A DNA stretch of 64,000 nucleotides, from NCBI RefSeq assembly GCF_026341035.1, contig NZ_JAPEOQ010000002.1:2542001-2606000 (forward strand), in the 5' to 3' direction. The translations under genes and the position numbers were made by a program. The notes under the pieces are model-generated. The model was not told where the DNA came from. It saw only the letters and a program-made list of their open reading frames with translations, and did not search any database. The stretch's first letter is position 1. Each line of letters opens with the position of its first letter. The stretch is from Streptomyces sp. NBC_01016. Its GTDB lineage: Bacteria; Actinomycetota; Actinomycetes; Streptomycetales; Streptomycetaceae. Of the stretch, positions 7,591-15,462 are shown one piece after another.

Positions 7591-8753
7591 CGCGTGTCCG
7601 TTCGGCCGGTGAAGTGCGCCACGACCGACGTGGCCACGTGCTCCACCTCGGAGTCCGTGAGCTCGGGGTAGGCGGGCAGGCACAGGCGTCGCGCGCCGCC
7701 CGCGGAGCGTGCGGTGACCAGACTGCGGTGCTCGATCTCCTCGAAGGCGGGCTGATCGGGCAGCAGATACGGGTAGACCTGCTCGGCCTCGATCCCGCGC
7801 TCGGCCAGGTGGGCGGAGAGCCCCGGGAGGTCGGGGCTGCTGACGGCGTACTTGTAGTACGCGTGCCGGTGGCCGGGCAGCACGGCCGGAGTGGTCACGG
7901 GGATGTCGGCGAAGCATGCGCTGTAGTAGTCGGCGATGGCCTGTCGACGCTTCAACCACTCGGCCAGCAGCGACAGTTCGAGGTCGATGAGACCGGCGTC
8001 CAGCTCACCGAGCCGTCCCCGCACCCCACGCTCCTGGTGGACGTGGCGCTGCCCGGGCGCTCGCCCCATGTCGGAGAGTCGGCGCACCCGGGTGGCCCGC
8101 TCGGGGCTGTCGGTGATCACCGCGCCGCCGTCCGCGAACCCGCCGACGCACTTGCCCACCCAGAACGAGAAGCAGCCGAAGTCCCCCCAGGTGCCGGCCG
8201 CGCGTCCGTCCAGCCGGGCGCCGGGTGCCTGCGCGCAGTCCTCGACGACGGTCAGATCGTGCGCCCGGGCGACGGACAGGATGGCCGGCATGTCGGCCAT
8301 GTGTCCGTGCAGATGGACGGGGATCACGGCCCGGGTGCGCGGGGTGACGGCGTCGGCCAGGGCCTGCGGGCACAGGGTGAGGGTGGGCTCGGCGACGTCG
8401 ACCACCACGGGCACCGCCCCGGTCTCGGCCACCGCGAAGGCGGTCGCGGCGAAGGTGGCCGCGGGCACGATGACCTCGTCGCCGGGCCCGACACCCTCCG
8501 CGCGCAGGGCGAGGGTCAGGGCCTGGGTGCAGGAGGTGGTGGCCACGGGATGCCCGCCCCACAGGGTGCGTAGGCGGTGCTCCAGGGCGGTGGTCCGTGG
8601 CCCGAAGTGAAAGCGTCCGTTGTCCGCTATCTCGTCCACCAGGCGATGTATCTGCGGCCGGAGCGTCCGCACCCGTCGGGCATGTCCTTCGGCGGGAATG
8701 GTCCGGTCGGCATGCGGGCGAGTGGTGACGAGAGCAGGGGAGACGAGCGCCAT
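7587..8753 (-). CDS. DegT/DnrJ/EryC1/StrS-family PLP aminotransferase
   Basis: The 388-aa protein has the order typical of sugar or cyclitol aminotransferases: ATTSCTQALTLALRAEGVGPGDEVIVP (PLP-phosphate loop and the G-P-G-D-E-V motif), VEDCAQAPGA (Asp contacting the pyridine nitrogen), FSFWVGKCVGGFADGG (PLP lysine followed by the G-D-G-G-like turn) and HAYYKYAV near the C-terminus. The K-C-V-G context departs from the usual K-x-L-G. Substrates of this family are mostly 3- or 4-keto sugars or keto-cyclitols. ATG 8753 follows CGAGG; upstream in-frame codons to 8891 look non-coding. It is the first gene of the operon with the gamma-glutamyl ligase and the amidotransferase, in a window with no other visible sugar-nucleotide genes. 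Confidence 0.82.
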   Translation of the reverse strand: MALVSPALVTTRPHADRTIPAEGHARRVRTLRPQIHRLVDEIADNGRFHFGPRTTALEHRLRTLWGGHPVATTSCTQALTLALRAEGVGPGDEVIVPAATFAATAFAVAETGAVPVVVDVAEPTLTLCPQALADAVTPRTRAVIPVHLHGHMADMPAILSVARAHDLTVVEDCAQAPGARLDGRAAGTWGDFGCFSFWVGKCVGGFADGGAVITDSPERATRVRRLSDMGRAPGQRHVHQERGVRGRLGELDAGLIDLELSLLAEWLKRRQAIADYYSACFADIPVTTPAVLPGHRHAYYKYAVSSPDLPGLSAHLAERGIEAEQVYPYLLPDQPAFEEIEHRSLVTARSAGGARRLCLPAYPELTDSEVEHVATSVVAHFTGRTDTR

Positions 8754-8919
8754 GAGGAGACCTCGCAGAGAGAGGAGTGGAACCGAGCGTCGTGGCGCCA
8801 CGTGATCCGCCGCGGGGTGCGCGGGCTGTCCCGTCACGCACCGTATTCGCTCGGTTGTTCTACGTCCTCCGCCATGGTCAAACGCGGACAAGGCGCTCGC
8901 AACCCGACCCCGGGAGGCC

Positions 8920-9690
8920 TCACCTGCATTCCACAGCTATGCGGCCGAGGTCCATGTGGCGGGCGATGGCACGCAGCGTCATTCCCTCGTGCAACAGGCA
9001 GTGCATGGCGGTGTGGTCGCGGCGGATGCGCGCGGCGGTCAGCTCGCCCGGCACCGCCGCCACGGTCGCCTCCGCTCCGGGCTCGGGCAGGCAGCCGCGG
9101 TGCGCTGCGACGACCTCGTAGACCCGGCGCCCGAGTCCCTGCCACAGGTGGAAATGGGCGCTGACCCGAACCGCTTGTGGTGCACCCGTGCTGATCGCGG
9201 CGCGGAAGGTCTGCGAGCCGTCCCGGCAGACCACCTCGATCCCCGGATGCGCGCGCAGCCAGTCGACCAGCGGCTCGGCTGCCCGTTGATCCCACACGTC
9301 AACGGGCAGCCGGCTCGTCGCGTCGACCACCAACGTCCCGCAGCGCAAAATCGTCGACTGCGAGCACGTGCAGCCCGGGCGGCAGTGGCGGGTCAGCCAC
9401 CGTCATCACGCAGTTGAGCAGCGTGGCCCAGCTCAGAACCTGAAGAAGGTGGTGCAGCAGACGAGAACCCGCCTTGCCCGCCACGGCCACGCCGACCGCG
9501 GTCACCACCGCCTGCAGCGCCGGGGTCCTGCGCTGGTAACGCGCGGTCAGCCCGGCCACCTGCTCGGCGAAGTCTGTTTGGGACAGTACGGGTTCTCGCA
9601 GTACAGGCGGCGCACCGCCAGGTCGATACGCACCGGCCGACCACCGACCGCCTCGTCTGCGACATGCCCCAGCATCTCGCCGTACGGACG
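8920..9690 (-). pseudogene. Frameshifted ISL3-family transposase remnant
   Basis: Three leftward frames in series rebuild an ISL3 transposase. First comes VGGRPVRIDLAVRRLYCENP followed by YCPKQT (zinc-ribbon Cys pair). Then FAEQVAGLTARYQRRT runs up to LHVLAVDDFALR (first catalytic Asp), and finally GTLVVDATSRLPVDVW through VEVVCRDGSQTF (second Asp, here IEVVCRDGS) and SAHFHLWQGLGRRVYE. Shifts lie near 9590 and 9320, and the C-terminal part with the catalytic Glu is missing. The element is dead. It sits directly upstream of the aminotransferase operon. Bases 8754-8919, between the two, hold no gene and presumably the operon promoter. Confidence 0.7.
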
Positions 9691-9800
9691 CCCGGTCACG
9701 CCCCAACCCCAGCGATCACCAACTACGAAAATCTTGTATGCGCCGCGAGCTACACCCAGCGGAGATGTGCGAGCGGCTCCACGGCGGCGCCAAGGTCTCA

Positions 9801-10909
9801 GAGGACGTTCCAGTTGAAAACTGGATAGTTCACGGGTTGTGCCAGGTTATGGGCGTTTCGCCGGTTGCTCGTTTCGCGAGGGTCGAGATCATCGCGATGC
9901 GGATCATGCTTTCGGAGTGTGCGGGTTTGGTCTCGTAGTCGCGGGCGAGCCGGCGGTGCATCATGATCCATCCGAAACTTCGCTCGACTACCCAGCGCCT
10001 GGCGATCACGGAGAAGCCTTTGACCTGCTCATTTCGCGGGACTACGTCGACGTCGATGCCGAGGGCGGCGCCGTGCTCGATGGCCTTGGTCTTGTAGCCG
10101 GTGTCGACCCACGCCTTGGTGATCGTGGGGTGGTCGGCGGCGAGTTGAGTGAGGAGCTGCTTGCCGGCCTCGTTGTCCGAGACGCTGGCCGCGGTCACGA
10201 TGACCAGCAGTAACAGGCCGAGAGTGTCGACCACAATGCTGCGCTTGCGGCCCACGATCTTCTTCCCGGCGTCCGTTCCCTGGGTGTCGGCGGGAACGCT
10301 GGTCGCGGTCTTGACGCTCTGCGCATCGATCACGCAAGCGGTGGGTTCGGCGGTGCGTCCTGCCTGCTCACGCACCATCCGGTGCAGATGGAGGCCGAGT
10401 TTCTCGATGGTGCCGTCTGCACTCCAGGCGCTGAAGTAGCCGAATACGGTGGTGTGCGGCGGGAAGTCGTGCGGAAGGTAGCGCCAGGGGACGCCGGTCC
10501 GGTTAAGGAAGAGGATCGCGTTCATGACTTCTCGCAGGTCAGTGACCTTGCCGCCGAGGTTGAGCGAGGTCTTCTGGCGCTCGGCCCGCCAGGCCGACAA
10601 GGCCGGCTCCATCAACGCCCAGCGGGCATCGGAGAGATCACTCAGGTACGGCAGGCGCGGCTGCAAAGCGGTCATGGGGATACCCATGCACGAGGTCCCT
10701 ACCCGGGCATATCGCTCGATCGAGCGAGGCAAAAGCCGTATTCGGCAGGTTCTTCGAGCCGGACAGGAGGTATCGGCTGCTATCGGGGGGAATCGCAAGG
10801 TCACACCCGTCGACGCCGCGGACGCAAATCGCCTGTTCTGCCTGTATGCAGCTAATCCCGGCGCTACAGAACTACCCCAAACCATCACGTAAATGACACG
10901 AACGTCCTC
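9801..10909 (-). mobile_element. Complete IS5-type insertion sequence with TIRs and TCA target duplication
   Basis: The 1109-bp element is bounded by perfect 10-bp terminal inverted repeats (GAGGACGTTC at 9801-9810, complement at 10900-10909). It is flanked by a 3-bp direct repeat TCA (9798-9800 and 10910-10912), which fits the T-N-A duplications of the IS1031/IS427 branches of IS5. It carries a single intact transposase. Removing it joins the flanks as ...AAGGTCTCAGACGTCG..., with no evident disrupted gene. Confidence 0.85.
9830..10675 (-). CDS. IS5-family DDE transposase
   Basis: This 281-aa protein starts MTALQPRLPYLSDLSDARWA, with the N-terminal domain typical of IS5 transposases (LREVMNAILFLNRTGVPWRYLP). 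The DDE triad is complete: Asp in CVIDAQSVKT, Asp in WVDTGYK and Glu in VVERSFGW, with the family's R-x-x-x-x-x-E spacing (RRWVVERSF). An in-frame ATG at 10687 (MGIPMTAL) is an alternative start. The frame is unbroken and the TIRs are perfect, so the element may still be mobile. Confidence 0.88.
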   Translation of the reverse strand: MTALQPRLPYLSDLSDARWALMEPALSAWRAERQKTSLNLGGKVTDLREVMNAILFLNRTGVPWRYLPHDFPPHTTVFGYFSAWSADGTIEKLGLHLHRMVREQAGRTAEPTACVIDAQSVKTATSVPADTQGTDAGKKIVGRKRSIVVDTLGLLLLVIVTAASVSDNEAGKQLLTQLAADHPTITKAWVDTGYKTKAIEHGAALGIDVDVVPRNEQVKGFSVIARRWVVERSFGWIMMHRRLARDYETKPAHSESMIRIAMISTLAKRATGETPITWHNP

Positions 10910-11257
10910 TCAGACGTCGTTTCATCCTTTTGTTTCATCCCTGGATGGGGTCTGCTGCACGAGAGGGTGACATCTTGACCTGCCCCACCATTTGGGCCAC
11001 CGCTTCCGCTCCGTTCGACCTTTCAACCGCAGCCACCAGGGCAGGCGACCGCAGTGATCTGCGAAGCGCGTGTGCGGGCGTGAACAAGGCTCGCGGCGCG
11101 GGGAACTCGCAGTCAGGGAAGACGGAAGCCCGGAGGTCCGCGTGCTTGTAGTGCAGGCGATCGGCTCTCATAGGATCGACTCGCACGGGCTGATCAACTG
11201 GTCCACCCCGGGTCCACCGTGGTGGACCCGGCGCAGGGCCTGACTCGCGTTGTCACA
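10910..11257. other. Gap of about 350 bases without a recognisable gene
   Basis: Lies between the IS5 element and the broken kdpD. Short open frames exist on both strands but none shows family motifs or a convincing ribosome binding site. It is probably scar sequence from the rearrangement that removed the rest of kdpD. A short string, GACCTGCCCCACC (about 10978-10990), recurs near 48360. Confidence 0.5.
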
Positions 11258-11843
11258 TCAGCGCGCAGAAGACCGCCGGTCCGACGACGATGCGTTCGCG
11301 CGAGCCCCCATGTAGATGTTGCCGTGGGCCATCCGGCGGCGCAGGGCCTGCGGAGACATGTCGACGAGCTCGATCTGGTCGGCACGGCGCACGAACTCGT
11401 CGGGGATCGTCTCCTTCTGGCGCACCTCCGTGATCGACTCGACAACGTCGCCCAACGACTCAGGTGTTGGATGTTGACGTGGAGGCGACATCGATGCCGA
11501 CCGCGAGGAGTTCCTCGACGTTCTGCCAGCGTTTGGCGTTGCGGGCGCCGGGGGCGTTCGTGTGCGGCAGCTCGTCGACCATGGCGACGGCCGGGTGGCG
11601 GGCGATGACCGCGTCCACGTCCATCTCGGTGAACTGCGTTCCGCGGTACTCCAGTTGCTGCCGCTCGACCTGTTCGAGGCCGTGCAGCGTCACCTCGGTC
11701 CGCGGCCGGTCGTGGTGCTCGACGAAGGCCACCACGCAGTCGGTGCCGCGCTCGACGCGGCGGTGTGCCTCGGAGAGCATGGCGTACGTCTTGCCGACGC
11801 CCGGTGCGGAACCGAGGTGGATCCTGAGCTTGCCGCGCGCCAT
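11258..11843 (-). pseudogene. kdpD: kdpD, truncated and frameshifted sensor kinase
   Basis: KdpD senses potassium limitation and phosphorylates KdpE; the full protein is about 850 aa. Here only the N-terminal KdpD domain remains: GSAPGVGKTYAML (Walker A), VAMVDELPHTN (Walker B) and ELLAVGIDV, where the first frame stops at about 11460. The next residues of the family continue in a shifted frame: SLGDVVESITEVRQKETIPD, then DQIELVDMSPQALRRRMAHG, then NIYMGA, before homology ends near 11290. Two single-base losses explain the shift (one in the S-T-V-N-I-Q segment, one in H-L-E-S-L). The USP domain, four membrane helices and the whole histidine kinase core are absent. ATG 11843 lies 7 bases after the kdpE stop. 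Confidence 0.85.
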
Positions 11844-11850
11844 CAGCCTG

Positions 11851-12543
11851 TCAGTTCCCTGGATTCTCGAATCGGTAGCCCATGCCGGGCTCGGTGATCA
11901 GATAGCGCGGATGGGAGGGGTCCACTTCGAGCTTGCGCCGCAACTGGGCCATATAGACCCGGAGATAGTTCGTCTTGCTGCTCTGCGAGACTCCCCAGAC
12001 CTCCTGGAGCAGCTGTTTCTGGGTGACCAGGCGGCCGGGGTTGCAGACGAGGATCTCCAGCAGATGCCATTCGGTGGGCGTCAGGCGTACGTCGTGGCCG
12101 TCCCGCTTCGCCTTCTTCGCGACGAGGTCGACCGTGAAGTCGGCCGTCTCCACGACGACGGTGTCGGGGGCTACGGGCGTGGTCTCGGTGCGGCGCACCG
12201 CGGCCCGCAGCCGGGCCAGCAACTCGTCCATGCTGAACGGCTTGGTGACGTAGTCGTCGGCGCCCGCGTCGAGTGCGGCGACCTTCTCCTCGGAGGCGCG
12301 GCGGGCCGAGAGCACCATGATCGGTACGCGGGTCCAGGCGCGCAGCCCCTTGATGACGTCGACGCCGTCCATGTCGGGCAGTCCAAGATCGAGGACGACC
12401 ACGTCCGGCCGGCGGGCGGCGGCCAGGCGGAGCGCGGTGGCTCCGTCGGGTGCCGCGTCGACGCCGAACTTGCGCGCCTGCAAATTGATCACGAGGGCCC
12501 GCACGAGCTGCGGATCGTCCTCGACCACCAGTATCCGCGTCAA
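11851..12543 (-). CDS. kdpE: KdpE, OmpR-type response regulator of the Kdp system
   Basis: This is a two-domain response regulator of about 230 aa. The receiver has the acidic pair in LVVEDDPQ, phospho-acceptor Asp52 in VVVLDLGLPDMDG and Lys in VTKPF. The winged-helix DNA-binding domain has RLTPTEWHLLEILVCNPGR, KTNYLRVYMAQLRRKLE and YLITEPGMGYRFE, characteristic of KdpE. TTG 12543 was chosen because AGGAAGG lies 9 bases before it and residue alignment begins there (MTRILVVEDD). A GTG at 12576 is in frame but abuts the hairpin at 12579-12629. KdpE normally activates kdpFABC; with kdpD destroyed, phosphorylation would have to come from another kinase or from small phosphodonors. Confidence 0.88.
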   Translation of the reverse strand: MTRILVVEDDPQLVRALVINLQARKFGVDAAPDGATALRLAAARRPDVVVLDLGLPDMDGVDVIKGLRAWTRVPIMVLSARRASEEKVAALDAGADDYVTKPFSMDELLARLRAAVRRTETTPVAPDTVVVETADFTVDLVAKKAKRDGHDVRLTPTEWHLLEILVCNPGRLVTQKQLLQEVWGVSQSSKTNYLRVYMAQLRRKLEVDPSHPRYLITEPGMGYRFENPGN

Positions 12544-12578
12544 CGGCTCGTGCCTTCCTGTGCATGCAACCGTCACGG

Positions 12579-12629
12579 CGGCGGGAGTCGGCGGTCCGGG
12601 GGCGCTGCCCCGTCCGCCGACTCCCGCCG
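12579..12629 (-). terminator. Hairpin between kdpC and kdpE
   Basis: A perfect 16-bp stem (12579-12594 with 12614-12629; arm CGGCGGGAGTCGGCGG) with a 19-base loop fills the kdpC-kdpE gap, starting 16 bases after the kdpC stop. It could end most kdpFABC transcripts, or stabilise them, so that the regulator gene is expressed at a lower level or from its own promoter. Confidence 0.65.
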
Positions 12630-12645
12630 TGTCCGGTTGACCCCA

Positions 12646-13296
12646 TCAGCTCTTCGACGTCAACTGCTTGAGTGCGACGTTGAGTTCGAGGACGTTGACC
12701 CGCGGCTCGCCCATGAAGCCGAGGGCCCGGCCGTCCTTGTGCGCGTCGACGAGCTTCTGGACCCGCGCGACGGAGAGGTGGTTTCGCTCCGCGATCCGGT
12801 GGACCTGGAGGTCGGCGTACTCGGGGGAGATGGCCGGGTCGAGGCCCGAGCCGGAGGAGGTGACGGCATCGGCCGGGATGTCCGAGGCCTTCACCTTGTA
12901 CGTGGCCGTGGAGTTGTCCTTGATGACGGCGGCCTTGGCGGACTCGACCTGCTTGATCAGCTCCTTGTTGTCACCGGAGAGGTTGGTGGCGCCGGAGAGG
13001 ATCAGCTTGTACTGGGTGTTGACGCTGTTCTCACCGAGACCGTTGGAGGGCCGCGGCTGGAACCACGCGAGATCCGGCTTGCCGTCCTTGGTGAGGTAGG
13101 TCTGGCCTATGAGGGAGGAGCCGACGACTTTGCCCTCGGAGGTGATCTCGGATCCGTTGGCCTTGCCGTGGAAGGCCACCTGCGCGACGCCGGTGACCGC
13201 GAGCGGGTAGAGCACGCCGCACACCACGGTCAGGACGATCAGGGCGCGCAGCCCCGCCCACAGCAACCGGCCCGTGTTTCCTAGGGAGTTGTTCAT
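12646..13296 (-). CDS. kdpC: KdpC, potassium-transporting ATPase subunit C
   Basis: KdpC is the single-span membrane subunit that stabilises the KdpFABC pump and assists ATP binding by KdpB. The protein has one N-terminal helix (LLWAGLRALIVLTVVCGVLYPLAVTG) and family segments GSSLIGQTYL, WFQPRPS, PADAVTSSGSGLDPAISPEYA and VNVLELNVAL near the end. ATG 13296 (MNNSLGNTGRLLW) gives 216 aa; a GTG at 13308, twelve bases earlier, is the alternative. It follows kdpB by 24 bases in the same operon. Confidence 0.92.
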   Translation of the reverse strand: MNNSLGNTGRLLWAGLRALIVLTVVCGVLYPLAVTGVAQVAFHGKANGSEITSEGKVVGSSLIGQTYLTKDGKPDLAWFQPRPSNGLGENSVNTQYKLILSGATNLSGDNKELIKQVESAKAAVIKDNSTATYKVKASDIPADAVTSSGSGLDPAISPEYADLQVHRIAERNHLSVARVQKLVDAHKDGRALGFMGEPRVNVLELNVALKQLTSKS

Positions 13297-13320
13297 GACG
13301 ATCGACACGCTTTCTGAAGG

Positions 13321-15462
13321 TCACAGCCCGGGGATGAGGGAGATGAGGAGGTCGATGATTTTGATGCCGATGAAGGGGGCGACGAGGCCGCCCAGGCCGT
13401 AGATCCCGAGGTTGCGGCGGAGCAGCCTGTCCGCGCTCACCGGCCGGTACTGGACGCCCTTGAGGGCGAGGGGGACCAGCGCGATGATGATGATCGCGTT
13501 GAAGATGACCGCGGAGAGGATTGCGGAGTCGGGGCTGGACAGGCCCATGATGTTGAGCTTGTCGAGGCCGGGGTAGACCGCCGCGAACAGCGCCGGGATG
13601 ATCGCGAAGTACTTCGCGACGTCGTTGGCGATCGAGAAGGTCGTCAACGCGCCCCGGGTGATGAGGAGTTGCTTGCCGATCTCGACGATCTCGATGAGCT
13701 TGGTCGGGTTCGAGTCGAGGTCGACCATGTTGCCGGCCTCCTTCGCGGCCGACGTACCGGTGTTCATCGCGACACCCACGTCAGCCTGCGCGAGGGCGGG
13801 CGCGTCGTTGGTGCCGTCACCGGTCATCGCGACGAGCTTGCCGCCCGCCTGCTCCCGCTTGATGAGGGCCATCTTGTCCTCGGGCGTGGCTTCCGCGAGG
13901 AAGTCGTCGACGCCCGCCTCCTCGGCGATCGCCTTGGCGGTCAGCGGGTTGTCACCCGTGATCATCACGGTCTTGATGCCCATGCGGCGCAGCTCGGTGA
14001 ACCGCTCGCGCATGCCGTCCTTGACGACGTCCTTGAGGCGGATGACACCGAGGACGCGGGCACCCTCGGTGTCCTCGGCCGCGACGAGCAGCGGCGTGCC
14101 GCCCGCCTCGGAGATCCGGTCGGTCAACTCGCGCGCGTCCGGGGCCACTTCACCGCCCTGCTCCTTGACCCAGGTGATGACCGAACCGGCCGCCCCCTTG
14201 CGGATCTTGCGCCCGTCGACGTCCACACCCGACATGCGTGTCTGGGCGGTGAACTCGATCCACTCGGCGCCCGTCAGTTCGCCCTGGTGGCGCTCGCGCA
14301 GCCCGTACTTCTCCTTGGCGAGGACCACGATCGAGCGGCCCTCGGGGGTCTCGTCGGACAGTGACGAGAGCTGCGCGGCGTCGGCGAGCTCGGCCTCCGT
14401 GGTGCCGCGCACCGGCACGAACTCGGCGGCCTGGCGGTTGCCGAGGGTGATGGTGCCGGTCTTGTCGAGCAGCAGCGTGGACACGTCGCCCGCGGCCTCA
14501 ACTGCTCTGCCGGACATGGCGAGTACGTTGCGCTGCACGAGCCGGTCCATGCCCGCGATGCCGATCGCGGAGAGCAGCGCGCCGATGGTGGTCGGGATCA
14601 GACACACCAACAGGGCCACCAGGACGACCATGCTGAGGTGCTTGCCCGCGTAGTTCGCGAACGGCGGCAGTGTGGCCACCGCGAGCAGGAAGACGATCGT
14701 CAGCGACGCGAGCAGGATGTTGAGGGCGATCTCGTTGGGCGTCTTCTGCCGGGCGGCGCCCTCGACCAGGTTGATCATGCGGTCGATGAACGTCTCGCCG
14801 GGCTTCGTCGTGATCTTTATGACGATGCGGTCGGAGAGCACCTTCGTACCGCCGGTGACCGCGCACCGGTCGCCGCCGGACTCGCGGATGACCGGGGCGG
14901 ATTCGCCGGTGATGGCGGATTCGTCGACGGAGGCCACGCCCTCGACGACGTCACCGTCGCCGGGGATGATGTCACCGGCCTCGCAGACGACGAGGTCACC
15001 GATCGTCAGCTGGGTGCCGGCGACCTGCTCCTCGCGCTCCCCCACCAGACGCCGCGCCACGGTGTCGGTCTTCGCCTTGCGCAGTGTGTCGGCCTGCGCC
15101 TTGCCGCGGCCCTCGGCGACGGCCTCCGCCAGGTTCGCGAAGATCACCGTCAGCCACAGCCAGGCACTGATCGCCCAGCCGAACCAGTCCGACGGGTCCT
15201 TGAAGGAGAACACCGTCGTCAGGACCGACCCGACCAGCACCACGAACATCACGGGCGACTTGACCATGACGCGCGGGTGGAGCTTGCGGCAGGCGTCGGG
15301 CAGCGACTTCAGCAGCTGCTTGGGGTCGAACAGGCCTCCGCCGACCTTGCCGCCGCCGGGCTTGTGCCCGGTGGGCACGTCCTGGTGGGGCGCCCTGGTG
15401 GGTGTGGCAGTGGACATCGTGTCCTCAAGATTCTCGGAACGTTCGGTACGTACGGTCGTCAT
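13321..15462 (-). CDS. kdpB: KdpB, P-type ATPase catalytic subunit
   Basis: The 713-aa protein is the ATP-hydrolysing subunit of the high-affinity K+ pump. It shows the phosphorylated Asp333 in LLLDKTGTITLG, the actuator motif TGESAPVIRE, the hinge MTGDGTNDAPALAQADVGVAMNTG and VMITGDNPLTAKAIA. The N-terminus has an extra Pro/Gly-rich stretch of about 45 residues before the first helix, usual in streptomycete versions. The ATG overlaps the kdpA stop as ATGA, so translation is coupled. No frameshift or missing motif is seen, so the pump itself looks functional. Confidence 0.96.
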   Translation of the reverse strand: MTTVRTERSENLEDTMSTATPTRAPHQDVPTGHKPGGGKVGGGLFDPKQLLKSLPDACRKLHPRVMVKSPVMFVVLVGSVLTTVFSFKDPSDWFGWAISAWLWLTVIFANLAEAVAEGRGKAQADTLRKAKTDTVARRLVGEREEQVAGTQLTIGDLVVCEAGDIIPGDGDVVEGVASVDESAITGESAPVIRESGGDRCAVTGGTKVLSDRIVIKITTKPGETFIDRMINLVEGAARQKTPNEIALNILLASLTIVFLLAVATLPPFANYAGKHLSMVVLVALLVCLIPTTIGALLSAIGIAGMDRLVQRNVLAMSGRAVEAAGDVSTLLLDKTGTITLGNRQAAEFVPVRGTTEAELADAAQLSSLSDETPEGRSIVVLAKEKYGLRERHQGELTGAEWIEFTAQTRMSGVDVDGRKIRKGAAGSVITWVKEQGGEVAPDARELTDRISEAGGTPLLVAAEDTEGARVLGVIRLKDVVKDGMRERFTELRRMGIKTVMITGDNPLTAKAIAEEAGVDDFLAEATPEDKMALIKREQAGGKLVAMTGDGTNDAPALAQADVGVAMNTGTSAAKEAGNMVDLDSNPTKLIEIVEIGKQLLITRGALTTFSIANDVAKYFAIIPALFAAVYPGLDKLNIMGLSSPDSAILSAVIFNAIIIIALVPLALKGVQYRPVSADRLLRRNLGIYGLGGLVAPFIGIKIIDLLISLIPGL

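Noticed and set aside
12543..12576. GTG 12576 as the kdpE start
   Set aside because: It would place the start next to the 12579-12629 hairpin with no ribosome binding site, and the added 11 residues do not match KdpE; TTG 12543 fits better.
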